From: Candidatus Uhrbacteria bacterium
GTDB taxonomy: Bacteria > Patescibacteria > ABY1 > SG8-24 > UBA9934
Assembly (NCBI GenBank): GCA_018664485.1
Contig: JABJOE010000007.1
Location: 132,886-196,885, forward strand
Direction: 5' to 3'
Length of the DNA stretch: 64,000 nucleotides
Position numbers and translations under genes: made by a program. Positions 50,357-58,690 of this stretch are shown here, in pieces (positions within the stretch are counted from its first letter, which is position 1; every line of letters starts with the position of its first letter). Below the pieces are notes generated by a model. It searched no databases, had not been told where the DNA came from, and saw only the letters and a program-made list of their open reading frames with translations.

Positions 50357-51046
50357 ATGAACGCACGACAGCCGCAGGCGCATAAACATCACAATGGAAT
50401 TCTAATAGTTCTGGTCATATGCTGTCTATCTCTCTTTATTACTATATTTGGACTTATCGCAATTGATCTTTTTGAGACAGAAACCGAAGTACCGTCAGAA
50501 ACTGTGACCGAAGTTACTAGCGATGAAGATGACGTCGAAGATGATGAGTCAGTAATTGAAATAAGTATATTCGATAGATTTGGATCATTGCCTGATTTTG
50601 AATACCCATCATCATGGCATATGGTCATAAATGATTACTTCTTCGAAGGAGACAAGACCCAAATACTAGACATGAGCCCACAACCAATGTGGTTTTGTGA
50701 AGGGTGCGACGGACCATACACGCCAATTACAATAACCTCACAAGACTCAGATGCAATTATCAGTAATCACGAATCGTTCCTGGCGTTTGTAGAAGCTCGA
50801 TATGCAGACGAGATGTTTTATACCGATGTTGTAGTAGTGGAGCTAAGCAATGAGCACGGTGATCTTTATCAAGTTAGCGGTTCATTTGACGCTCTCGGCT
50901 CGGGAACCTTCGATGAACTTGTTTTTGATAACGGAGACCAACTTATAATAGTTAACCTGATGCTTCTAAGCGGCCTCGAAGAATCTTCCGAATCCGCTGC
51001 CTGGGACATCGTTTCATCTTCAATCGACTTTAGTAACATCAACTAA
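50357..51046 (+). CDS. hypothetical membrane-anchored protein
   Basis: 229 aa, unrecognised. One helix near the start (ILIVLVICCLSLFITIFGLI) is followed by an acidic linker (TSDEDDVEDDESVIEISIF) and an extracellular globular part with WFCEGCDGPYTPITIT and an aromatic/acidic end. It is 1 nt after the PfkB gene and 2 nt before the dehydrogenase gene, so it lies in an operon. The CxxC pair may bind metal or form a disulfide. Confidence 0.68.
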   Translation: MNARQPQAHKHHNGILIVLVICCLSLFITIFGLIAIDLFETETEVPSETVTEVTSDEDDVEDDESVIEISIFDRFGSLPDFEYPSSWHMVINDYFFEGDKTQILDMSPQPMWFCEGCDGPYTPITITSQDSDAIISNHESFLAFVEARYADEMFYTDVVVVELSNEHGDLYQVSGSFDALGSGTFDELVFDNGDQLIIVNLMLLSGLEESSESAAWDIVSSSIDFSNIN

Positions 51047-51048
51047 AT

Positions 51049-52038
51049 ATGACTAAAATTTTCATCACTCGAGACATTCCTGATGAAGGGATTAAAATGC
51101 TAAAAAAGCGTAAGAGTATAAAGCTCGATATCTATAATAAGGATACAAAAATTCCTCGACGGGAATTACTTAAGCGAGTACGTGGCTGTGACATCATACT
51201 GTCTATCCTTACAGAGAAGATCGACGCAAAAGTAATGGATGCAGCAGGGCCTCAGCTTAAAATGATCGCTAACTATGCTGTAGGATTCAACAACGTAGAC
51301 CTGGCAGCTGCAAAAGAACGTGGCATCGTAGTTACAAATGCTCCAGGACCTGAAATCGTAGAGTCTGTAGCTGAACATGCGATCGCCCTTATCTTTGCGC
51401 TTGCTCACAGAGTCGTTGAAACCGACAAATTTACTCGAGCCGGAAAATATCATGGATGGGGACCAAAACTTCTCCTTGGATCCGACGTCTCGGGGAAAAC
51501 TCTCGGTGTTATCGGAACTGGTCGGATTGGAAAAGGTCTCATCAAGCGGATGTACGACGGTTTCGGGGTAAAGATTATCTATAACAACATCAGTCGTGAC
51601 AAAGCGTTGGAGAAAAAGTACAAAGCAAAATATCGAACGAAGATGCAACTCCTCAAAGAAGCAGACTTCGTAAGCCTCCACGTACCGCTCTTAGACTCAA
51701 CTCGACATCTTATTAGCACGAAGGAGCTCAAGGCCATGAAGAAGACCGCTTTTCTCATAAACACCTCACGCGGACCGGTTATCGACGAACTCGCGCTTAC
51801 AAAAGCACTAAAAAGAGGTGAGATCGGAGGAGCCGGCCTCGATGTATATGAATGTGAGCCACTCACTGACTGCAATCCGAGAGATAGCTACCAGCTTCGA
51901 AAGTTATCCAACGTGGTCTTAACACCTCATACTGCATCTGCTACGGTGGAGACACGACAAGCAATGAGTAGAGTGGCAGCGAAAAATATCTTAGCCTTTT
52001 TGGATGGGAAACGACCGCCAAATAGGATAACCAAATAG
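51049..52038 (+). CDS. D-isomer-specific 2-hydroxyacid dehydrogenase (glyoxylate/hydroxypyruvate reductase type)
   Basis: 329-aa NAD(P)-dependent dehydrogenase. N-terminal part KIFITRDIPDEGIKML; NAD-binding motif GVIGTGRIGKGLIKRM; catalytic Arg in INTSRGPVIDELAL, Glu in LDVYECEPLT, His in LTPHTASATVETR. The closest pattern is that of glyoxylate/hydroxypyruvate reductases. It probably reduces a small 2-oxoacid. It overlaps in context with a lipoprotein-like gene downstream (3-nt gap). Confidence 0.92.
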   Translation: MTKIFITRDIPDEGIKMLKKRKSIKLDIYNKDTKIPRRELLKRVRGCDIILSILTEKIDAKVMDAAGPQLKMIANYAVGFNNVDLAAAKERGIVVTNAPGPEIVESVAEHAIALIFALAHRVVETDKFTRAGKYHGWGPKLLLGSDVSGKTLGVIGTGRIGKGLIKRMYDGFGVKIIYNNISRDKALEKKYKAKYRTKMQLLKEADFVSLHVPLLDSTRHLISTKELKAMKKTAFLINTSRGPVIDELALTKALKRGEIGGAGLDVYECEPLTDCNPRDSYQLRKLSNVVLTPHTASATVETRQAMSRVAAKNILAFLDGKRPPNRITK

Positions 52039-52041
52039 TAT

Positions 52042-52752
52042 ATGACAGACCCTATGCCAAACGGAGCGCAGTCAAAGAAAAAGACTCATAACCTCATAAT
52101 CGGGATTCTGGCGATTATCGTAGTTATACTTCTATTCTCTTGGCTTAACGAAGAGTCAGAGGAGATGTCAAACGACATTTCTGATAATGAGGAAGTTGTA
52201 AACGATGATACAGCTGACGAAAAACCAGAAGTTACCGGATCAAATTTTGACGGTATTAGTCCAAGTGACTGGGAATTGACAGAGCGTGCAGAGACTGGAA
52301 TTTCCTCGCTCACATCTGGGCAGCAAATTGATTTCTATGTAATGCCAGATCCTTCAGACGAGAACGTAGTATACTTTGCTGCAAGCGCATATGACGAAGG
52401 TGATGATCAACAGATGATCGGAATCTATAAATATAATACTGACGACTATAATTTCGAACGAATTTTCCGACGATCTTATGACGCCGGAGATATCGAAGGA
52501 CTTCCTGAGGAAGCTCGACCTGTTATCCGAGTTGTAGGAGTTGACGACGGACGGCTTGTTCTACTAGTACAGAGCAACGACGATTCTCCAGGACCATGTT
52601 CACAGCCACTTCTGCTCGCTGACTCAGATGGTCGGCTAATGTGGAGTATGAGTGTGTCGGATCCATATGGTGGATTTGAAGAATACGTACTTGATGAAGA
52701 AGTTCGTGCGGATGCAGAGTTAGCACAAGCAACTTGCGAAGAAGCTTTCTAG
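52042..52752 (+). CDS. hypothetical membrane-anchored protein
   Basis: 236 aa. A membrane helix (LIIGILAIIVVILLFSWL, ~18-36) and an acidic linker (ESEEMSNDISDNEEVVNDD) precede an extracellular beta-rich domain (IDFYVMPDPSDENVVYFAAS, GRLVLLVQSNDDSPGPCS). The layout is the same as that of the 50357 protein. No known family. Last gene before a strong terminator. Confidence 0.68.
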   Translation: MTDPMPNGAQSKKKTHNLIIGILAIIVVILLFSWLNEESEEMSNDISDNEEVVNDDTADEKPEVTGSNFDGISPSDWELTERAETGISSLTSGQQIDFYVMPDPSDENVVYFAASAYDEGDDQQMIGIYKYNTDDYNFERIFRRSYDAGDIEGLPEEARPVIRVVGVDDGRLVLLVQSNDDSPGPCSQPLLLADSDGRLMWSMSVSDPYGGFEEYVLDEEVRADAELAQATCEEAF

Positions 52753-52775
52753 GCGCCACAAGCCCGCAAAGCAAA

Positions 52776-52815
52776 GCGACCGCCAGCCCGACAAAATGGG
52801 CGGCGGTCGTTTTAG
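52776..52815. terminator. strong bidirectional terminator
   Basis: GCGACCGCCAGCCC and GGGCGGCGGTCGT form a long stem around GACAAAAT, followed by TTTTAG. It ends the glycolysis-like operon. Confidence 0.88.
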
Positions 52816-52883
52816 TTTTCATAACTGCTCATGGAGATAATAAAGGAGTTTAATCGTACTATTAACCCATCTACAAAACAAAA

Positions 52884-52913
52884 CATCCTGACCAGCAAAA
52901 TTGATCAGAATGC
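52884..52913 (-). terminator. tRNA-Ala terminator
   Basis: On the minus strand CATTCTGATCA...TGGTCAGGATG followed by TTTTGTTTTG. Confidence 0.75.
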
Positions 52914-52917
52914 TTCA

Positions 52918-52994
52918 TGGTGGACCCTAAGGGATTCGAACCCTTGACCCCCTGCTTGCAAAGCAGGTGCTCTAGCCAACTGAGCTAAGGGCCC
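52918..52994 (-). tRNA. tRNA-Ala (TGC)
   Basis: Cloverleaf on the minus strand: acceptor GGGCCCT / AGGGTCC, D-arm TAGCTCAGTTGGCTAGAGC, anticodon stem-loop CCTGCTTTGCAAGCAGG with anticodon TGC, T-arm GGGTTCGAATCCC, and encoded 3' CCA. It has its own promoter and terminator. Confidence 0.97.
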
Positions 52995-53026
52995 ACATTC
53001 TTGAGACAGTATCTCAAAGCGACAAT

Positions 53027-53055
53027 AGCATACGTTTATAGCGTAAAACTGTCAA
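53027..53055 (-). promoter_or_regulatory. tRNA-Ala promoter
   Basis: On the minus strand TTGACA, a 17-nt spacer, TATGCT. The start is about 25 nt before the mature tRNA 5' end. Confidence 0.85.
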
Positions 53056-53084
53056 TAAGGGCAGGGATATATAGGGCTCCATGT

Positions 53085-53098
53085 TACAATATCGTCAT
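53085..53098 (+). promoter_or_regulatory. extended -10 of a leaderless gene
   Basis: TGTTACAAT (TACAAT 53085-53090), then 8 nt and the ATG at 53099. Confidence 0.65.
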
Positions 53099-54478
53099 AT
53101 GAAAAAAGTTATATTACTGGCATTTATATTAATTTTTGCGCCAGTTTTCACGTTTGCAGCTCAAGAAGACAGCGATCAGATCCAAGCTCGCCTATTTTCC
53201 ACAGATGGTGCCATTACGGGGTCTTTCACGCCTTTTGATGAAGATTATCGTGGTTCAGGCAGCATAGCTACAGCTGACCTTGGTAATGACGGGATTTCGG
53301 AACTTATCATAGGTGCCGGACCCGGCCTTACCCCTGACGTCATGATCTATCGGCAAGACGGGACAGAAATCGGATCGTTCCTAGCATACGAGGAAACATT
53401 TGATCGCGGAGTAAATGTTGCGGTATGCGATGTCGACAATGATAGTGAAATGGATATTATTACAGCTCCAATGTTTGGCGGCGGTCCGCATGTTCGCATA
53501 TTTAATACTTGGGGCGAACTTAAATCCGAATTCTTTGCGTACGACGAAACATTTTTGGGTGGCGTAAACATTAGTTGCGGAGATGTAGACGGCGATGGTT
53601 TTGACGACATAATTACTGGCCCCGGAATTACAGGCGGTCCGCATGTTCGTATTTTTTCAAATGACGGTACACAACTTTTTGAAATGTTTACCGGGAGTGC
53701 TGATGACAACACAGGAATCACCGTTGCAGCCGCTGACTTAAACGGAGACGGAGATGCAGAAATAATTTCTGGCCGAGCCGGTTACGGAAACCCGACAGTT
53801 GTAGTTCTCGATCTCATAAACGGTCAACTTCGTTTCGTTCTTTCACTAGATGCATTCGATGATTATCGAAACGGTATCCAAGTTTTTTCAGGAGATATTG
53901 ATCAGGATGGAATGGATGAAATTGGTGCCACAACTCAAGGTGGATACGAAACTTCCATAGCATTATTCGAAATGACTGGAGCGAAAGCGCTCTCGCTTAC
54001 GACCGACGGAGAAAGTACAGAACACGGTATCGTGGCATCATTCATTGAAGATGATGACCCTACACTTTTTACGCTAACATCAGAGCAAAAAACGCAAAAT
54101 GAAACAGGTCAATATATTCTCGTTGACCTCTCTGAACAAACACTTTATGCATACGAAGACGGGGCGCTTGTACTCGCTTCCCTGGTATCAACTGGTAAGT
54201 ATTACTATCCGACACCCCAAGGTAGAACTGAAGTATCTGCAAAACTTTTGTGGCATGATTACGTGTGGTCATACGGTGAAGATGACCCAAGTAATTACAG
54301 TTTACCTGATGTAAAATACAACATGCGTTTCCGTTCACACTACTATTTACATTACGCATACTGGCACAACAACTTCGGAAATAAAATGAGTCACGGTTGT
54401 GTGAATATGCCTTACGATGAAATTGAATTTGTTTACAATTGGGCAGACGTCGGAGTTGGAGTAGAAATTGTAGAGTAG
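53099..54478 (+). CDS. secreted FG-GAP repeat protein with C-terminal L,D-transpeptidase domain
   Basis: 459 aa. A signal peptide (KKVILLAFILIFAPVFTFAA) is followed by about five FG-GAP/VCBS-like repeats with Asp-rich calcium-type loops (DVDNDSEMDIITAPMFGGG, DVDGDGFDDIITGPG). A C-terminal YkuD/L,D-transpeptidase domain begins ILVDLSEQTLYAYEDG and ends with the catalytic motif MSHGCVNMPYDEIEF (Cys nucleophile). It would cross-link peptidoglycan outside the membrane; the repeats may position it on a surface glycan or wall. The start is the ATG 8 nt after the -10 box. Confidence 0.9.
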   Translation: MKKVILLAFILIFAPVFTFAAQEDSDQIQARLFSTDGAITGSFTPFDEDYRGSGSIATADLGNDGISELIIGAGPGLTPDVMIYRQDGTEIGSFLAYEETFDRGVNVAVCDVDNDSEMDIITAPMFGGGPHVRIFNTWGELKSEFFAYDETFLGGVNISCGDVDGDGFDDIITGPGITGGPHVRIFSNDGTQLFEMFTGSADDNTGITVAAADLNGDGDAEIISGRAGYGNPTVVVLDLINGQLRFVLSLDAFDDYRNGIQVFSGDIDQDGMDEIGATTQGGYETSIALFEMTGAKALSLTTDGESTEHGIVASFIEDDDPTLFTLTSEQKTQNETGQYILVDLSEQTLYAYEDGALVLASLVSTGKYYYPTPQGRTEVSAKLLWHDYVWSYGEDDPSNYSLPDVKYNMRFRSHYYLHYAYWHNNFGNKMSHGCVNMPYDEIEFVYNWADVGVGVEIVE

Positions 54479-54702
54479 AAAATTTTATTGTTGTGCATAA
54501 CTTTCACGTTTTTGTTTTTTTTATTGCACAAACAACGATATACTTTAAACAGAAGCATTTTTGTTTCTTCGTTGTATGGTGCACGCACGTGCGCATGATG
54601 CAGTGAAAAAAATTTGCGCGACGATCAAAAAAAACTTTGCTGTCGACAAAGTGATCGACGTGACATATGACATTTCAATTGTCACTAGAAAGGGTACAAA
54701 AT

Positions 54703-54993
54703 ATGCCTGCTAAAAAACGAAAGCCAGCTAAAAAGAAAGTAGCTAAGCGAAAGCCTGCGAAACGCAAAGTTGCGAAACGTAAGCCAGCTAAGCGAAAGGT
54801 TGCTAAGCGTAAGCCTGCAAAACGAAAGACTGCAGCAAAGCGTAAACCAGCTAAAAAGAAAGTAGCTAAGCGAAAGCCTGCGAAACGCAAAGTTGCGAAA
54901 CGTAAGCCAGCTAAGCGAAAGGTTGCTAAGCGTAAGCCTGCAAAACGAAAGACTGCAGCAAAGCGTAAACCAGCTAAACGTAAAAAGCGTTAA
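54703..54993 (+). CDS. histone-H1-like Lys/Arg/Ala/Pro repeat protein
   Basis: 96 aa made almost entirely of repeated PAKRK, VAKRK and TAAKRK units. It resembles the basic tails of bacterial H1-like proteins and probably binds nucleic acid in the cytoplasm. ATG 54703 (MPAKKRKPAKKK) has AGAAAGG upstream; an earlier in-frame ATG at 54667 is unlikely. A perfect 123-bp tandem duplication makes up most of the gene. The 54479-54702 leader has an AT-rich promoter area with TATACT near 54540 and a GCACGCACGTGCGC dyad. Confidence 0.85.
   Translation: MPAKKRKPAKKKVAKRKPAKRKVAKRKPAKRKVAKRKPAKRKTAAKRKPAKKKVAKRKPAKRKVAKRKPAKRKVAKRKPAKRKTAAKRKPAKRKKR
54724..54969 (+). repeat. perfect 123-bp tandem repeat
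   Basis: 54724-54846 and 54847-54969 match base for base, including synonymous positions, so the duplication is recent or kept uniform. Each unit encodes 41 residues. Confidence 0.92.
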
Positions 54994-55167
54994 GCTAACG
55001 GTATCTCTGCGGAATCATGTCCCGAGATCAAAGTTAGATAATTTCAATCAAAGAGAAGAAAGATTGATAAAGCGATGCATGAGCATCGGTGAAGAAATCT
55101 GACGAAGTCTTTGGAAGAAAGGATCGCTTTTATCCGGTACAAGATTCTGTAGAGGTGCCGCAACAAC

Positions 55168-55230
55168 AAAATACCCGCCGTTCCAGGAGGACTCCGTAGG
55201 AGGAATCAACTTGGGACGTGCGGGAATTTT
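55168..55230. terminator. long hairpin between convergent genes
   Basis: AAAATACCCGCCGTTCC and GGGACGTGCGGGAATTTT pair around AGGAGGACTCCGTAGGAGGAA. U-tracts lie on both sides, so it can end both the H1-like gene and the symporter gene. Confidence 0.7.
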
Positions 55231-55249
55231 GTTTGAAAATTTTGTATAC

Positions 55250-56593
55250 CTAACTACGTCGAACAATCGATGTAACCGAACCAATACATAGCCCCAATAA
55301 AGAACCTGCCATACCTTTTACTATTAGCGTTGGTTCAATCCCCGCACCAAGAATATCAAGAGTTGAAATTAGCAAGAGAAACACCAATCCGACAACCAGC
55401 GTTATCTCAATAGTTAATCTTTTAATACTCGGCCGTACCCAGGTGGCAATTACTGGAACAGCAAGAGCTGCAGCGAACGCGACAAACAAATATGTAGTAA
55501 CAATAACGCTTGCAAGTAGCAGTGCTACGATAGTGCAGATTACGACCATTACAGCGATAAAAATACGTGTCAATTTTACAACCTTCCGTTTTGAATAGTC
55601 GCGCGACAAATAGTCTTGAACGAAAGACGACGCTGCAGTAAATGCATACGTATCCATAGAAGACATGAATGCTCCGAAGAACACGATCACTGCTAAGCCT
55701 CCGAACCCTACAGGTAGTAGCTGCGTAAACCCTTCAATTATAGCCGTATCAGGGTCCAAACCTGGTAACGCCGACTTAATCGCAAGACCGACGAGCGTTA
55801 AAATCGCTCCAACGACAACATATATAATGATTGAATAAAAAATGCTCTTGCTCATCGTATCGGTATCTTTCATTGCATAAACCCGCTGCCAAAGGTCTGG
55901 TGACGCAAACGGAAGCAAAAATCCCATCAACAAGAAACCTATGATCGTCTTTGCACCAGCCGAGACGATGTTCATATCTCCAACCTCAAATCCCCCACCC
56001 ATCATTAACGTTCCCGCGAATAACGCTAGGATGAATACTATTACCCCATACTGCAATACGTCCGTCTTAACTACAGCCTTGAAACCTGCAAGAAGCAAAT
56101 ATATCAAAACCACAGAAGACGTAAGAATTGTTGCCACCGTATAATTGATACCCGTATATAAGTTGATTACCTTCGCAGAACCAACTAAACTTGCCACAAA
56201 AAATCCAACCATCATAATAATATTGATGCTAGATGCCAGCTTCGCCGATAATGGACTGAACTTTTTCCGAAAATAATCCCCAAGAGTATAAAATCTTCCC
56301 TCAGATATCTTACGTAACTTTTTAGCAAATGGAATAAATGCAAAATATCCCAAACCTATTCCAATGAAAACCCAAAAAGCTGAAATGCCATAAAAATACA
56401 ATAACGCTGTATACGCCAGCAGAATTCCGCCGGTCTTAGTCGCATTGATCGTGGCAATTCCCGACAAAATACCTAGCTTTCTGTCAGCAATTAAAAAGCT
56501 CTCCTCTGTTTCACGCTTGGAAGCTACATAACCGATCGCAACAACGAGGATAAGATATATAGCTATGAAGAAATAATCTATTGGTACAAACAT
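55250..56593 (-). CDS. sodium:solute symporter (SSS family)
   Basis: 447 aa from ATG 56593 (MFVPIDYFFIAIYLILVV); the frame opens to 56629. About 12-13 membrane helices, with SSS marks: IGYVASKRETEESFLIADRK, NATKTGGILLAYTAL, GRFYTLGDYFRKKFSP and AFMSSMDTYAFTAASSFVQD. It imports a substrate with Na+; which one is unknown. It is divergent from a TrmB-type regulator with a pair of direct repeats between them. Confidence 0.88.
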   Translation of the reverse strand: MFVPIDYFFIAIYLILVVAIGYVASKRETEESFLIADRKLGILSGIATINATKTGGILLAYTALLYFYGISAFWVFIGIGLGYFAFIPFAKKLRKISEGRFYTLGDYFRKKFSPLSAKLASSINIIMMVGFFVASLVGSAKVINLYTGINYTVATILTSSVVLIYLLLAGFKAVVKTDVLQYGVIVFILALFAGTLMMGGGFEVGDMNIVSAGAKTIIGFLLMGFLLPFASPDLWQRVYAMKDTDTMSKSIFYSIIIYVVVGAILTLVGLAIKSALPGLDPDTAIIEGFTQLLPVGFGGLAVIVFFGAFMSSMDTYAFTAASSFVQDYLSRDYSKRKVVKLTRIFIAVMVVICTIVALLLASVIVTTYLFVAFAAALAVPVIATWVRPSIKRLTIEITLVVGLVFLLLISTLDILGAGIEPTLIVKGMAGSLLGLCIGSVTSIVRRS

Positions 56594-56636
56594 ATAAGTA
56601 ATAATTTTATAGAAAGAGAATACCAACATTGAGGAT

Positions 56637-56725
56637 AAAATGGGCTAAGATATAGACAAAATTGGCTAACTTTGGTATAAAATCAGCACAAATCAAGATA
56701 AATATTGTCAACGGTTTTCTGACAA
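56637..56725. promoter_or_regulatory. candidate operators between symporter and TrmB genes
   Basis: Direct repeats AAAATGGGCTAA (56637-56648) and AAAATTGGCTAA (56658-56669) are spaced 21 bp apart, two helical turns. A dyad TTGTCA-N9-TGACAA (56705-56725) lies next to the regulator's ATG. Both are good places for TrmB binding; this is inference. Confidence 0.5.
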
Positions 56726-56732
56726 CTTAGAT

Positions 56733-57482
56733 ATGACTGGAAAACAACTACTAAAAAGGCTGGGCCTTAACAAACGTGAAGTAGAAGTCTACTTAGCCGG
56801 ATTAAGCGCCGGACCATCAACGGCACGTGCGTTATCACAAAAAGCAAAGCTCGGTCGCCAACTAACCTACAACGCCCTTACTTCCCTTCAAGATAAGGGG
56901 CTCTTAAGTACATCCGGGCCAAAGTACAAAACAGTTTTCATAATGGAGTCTGCAGATAAACTCGCAAAGTTGATTCACAGAAGGCGGATGGAGCTCGAAA
57001 CAATCGAAAACAATCTTGACCAGCTAGCTGGACTGCTAGAGAAACCGAAAAAGAATGCCAACAAGTCAAATGTCCGTGTCTACACTGGTATAGAAGGACT
57101 CAAACAAATCGCTATGGAGTCAACTGAATCAAAAGAAAAAGTCGTACGCTCTTTGGTTTCGATAAAGCATGTTACAGATACTATAAGTCGATCTTTTTTA
57201 TCCAGTTGGATTGGAGAAATTCGAGAGCGTAAAATCAAAAGCAAAAGTTTGTGGACAGTGGAAAATGTCGATCCGATATATCAAACCGGTTTTCGAAATC
57301 TGCGTGTTATTCCAAAAGGTATGAAGCTTCCAGCAGGTCTGCTAATTTACGACAATACAGTAATGATCTTCACGCCTAAACCAGATGTAATGGGGATAGT
57401 TATTGATAATAAAGAAATCGCGCAAACCATGAAAACGATCCACGATAGCATTTGGAAACAGTCATCTCCTCCCAGGAGATAG
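56733..57482 (+). CDS. TrmB-family transcriptional regulator
   Basis: 249 aa. N-terminal winged helix (LLKRLGLNKREVEVYLAGLS, ARALSQKAKLGRQLTYNALT), helical linker, C-terminal domain with VRVYTGIEGLKQIAMESTE, aligned in layout with the regulator at 32427. Its divergent partner is a symporter gene, so it probably controls uptake of that transporter's substrate. Confidence 0.83.
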   Translation: MTGKQLLKRLGLNKREVEVYLAGLSAGPSTARALSQKAKLGRQLTYNALTSLQDKGLLSTSGPKYKTVFIMESADKLAKLIHRRRMELETIENNLDQLAGLLEKPKKNANKSNVRVYTGIEGLKQIAMESTESKEKVVRSLVSIKHVTDTISRSFLSSWIGEIRERKIKSKSLWTVENVDPIYQTGFRNLRVIPKGMKLPAGLLIYDNTVMIFTPKPDVMGIVIDNKEIAQTMKTIHDSIWKQSSPPRR

Positions 57483-57513
57483 TCGTGTACCTGTAAATTT
57501 AGTAATAAGACTT

Positions 57514-58038
57514 ATGAACTACCCAATACTCATTACAGGAATCGCTGCATCAGGAAAAACAACGGTCTGCAAAGAATTGAAACGGCTAGGATATAACGCT
57601 GTAGACATAGAACGAATAGAGGGAATGTTTACAAAAGTAGTTCGATCAACGGGAGAGCCGTATACTGGTCCCGATAAAAACAGTATTGCTGTCGTGAAGC
57701 GAACAGACTGGATTTGCGATAAGACCAAACTTACTACCTTTCTGAATGATCAAGAAGGGATTATTTTCTGTGGTGGTGTCGCCGCCAATATAGAAGAAAT
57801 CATTCCACTTTTTAAAAAAGTAATTCTACTAACGGCAGGTCGTGAAACTATTGGCGAACGACTGCAAACTCGTACCGGAACAGGTTTTGGAAAAGATCCG
57901 GAAGTTCAAGAAATGATTCTTGGACAAATCGACTCTGTAAATCAAGATATTGTAAGTAACGGCGCAGTTACAGTTGACACCGATCGACCACTTAACGAAG
58001 TTACAGAAGAAATCCTAGGAAAGACAAATTTACATTGA
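57514..58038 (+). CDS. P-loop kinase-like protein
   Basis: 174 aa. Walker A GIAASGKTTVCKELKRLG (residues ~8-20). A DIERIEGMF segment follows, as in nucleotide and shikimate kinase-like proteins, then a lid-like GERLQTRTGTGFGKDPEVQE. The substrate is unknown: an adenylate-kinase-type or AAA_33-type small kinase. It follows the TrmB gene by 31 nt. Confidence 0.72.
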   Translation: MNYPILITGIAASGKTTVCKELKRLGYNAVDIERIEGMFTKVVRSTGEPYTGPDKNSIAVVKRTDWICDKTKLTTFLNDQEGIIFCGGVAANIEEIIPLFKKVILLTAGRETIGERLQTRTGTGFGKDPEVQEMILGQIDSVNQDIVSNGAVTVDTDRPLNEVTEEILGKTNLH

Positions 58039-58094
58039 TTACCTATAAGTAAAATCAGTAACTCTAGTCGCTCTTTCCAATTAGATTCACATGA

Positions 58095-58106
58095 TATAAT
58101 TTACAC
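58095..58106 (+). promoter_or_regulatory. extended -10 of a leaderless gene
   Basis: TGATATAAT (TATAAT 58095-58100), then 6 nt and the ATG at 58107. Confidence 0.75.
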
Positions 58107-58385
58107 ATGAAAAATGACCCAGCATACAAAACGTTGCTTCAGGCAATCATTGATGAAGAGGCTAAGCAGACAGGTAAAATGTATGTAGGGATACTTGCAT
58201 CAAAATTTGGAATCGAGGTAGATTTCGACTTTAAAATTAAGAAATACTCAGGTCACGGACAAAAAACTGCAAAACAGTTAGTTACAAGATTTATCGATTT
58301 TGGAGGAGAGGCTACACGAATCAAATTAATAAAAGCGACACAACCTGTGCTAGATGCCAACCCAAAAATAAAACTAAATATTTAA
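58107..58385 (+). CDS. small conserved-looking hypothetical protein
   Basis: 92 aa, unrecognised; soluble, with alternating helix and strand (YKTLLQAIIDEEAKQTGKMY, FDFKIKKYSGHGQKTAKQLV). It overlaps in layout with the next ORF (1-nt gap) and is probably cotranscribed. Confidence 0.6.
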   Translation: MKNDPAYKTLLQAIIDEEAKQTGKMYVGILASKFGIEVDFDFKIKKYSGHGQKTAKQLVTRFIDFGGEATRIKLIKATQPVLDANPKIKLNI

Positions 58386-58386
58386 T

Positions 58387-58680
58387 ATGATTTTGTACGA
58401 AATTTTTCCAAACGCAATTGCCGCCACACTATCTTTAGTGGCGATAATTATGCTATTTAAATTCGCTCAAAAAATGAAGGGCGGTAAACTTTCAGAGGTA
58501 ATAAACTATCTGGTAGTTGGAATACTGTTCTCAGTTACTATCCATGCGGTTTTTGAACTATTGCATGCAATGGAATTGATAAGTGCCGAGGCACTATTAC
58601 CTATCATGGGAGCTCTACTTTCAATAGGATCTGTCAGTTTTCTCATTGCAGGATACAAAGGACTAAAGGCACTGAAATAA
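58387..58680 (+). CDS. small membrane protein
   Basis: 97 aa with three membrane helices: AIAATLSLVAIIMLFKFA, INYLVVGILFSVTIHAVF and LLPIMGALLSIGSVSFLIAG, short loops between. Helix patterns with His in the second helix resemble N-terminal sensor regions of some histidine kinases, but no kinase follows. Convergent with the EndoQ-like gene. Confidence 0.6.
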   Translation: MILYEIFPNAIAATLSLVAIIMLFKFAQKMKGGKLSEVINYLVVGILFSVTIHAVFELLHAMELISAEALLPIMGALLSIGSVSFLIAGYKGLKALK

Positions 58681-58690
58681 ATTACTCTTT

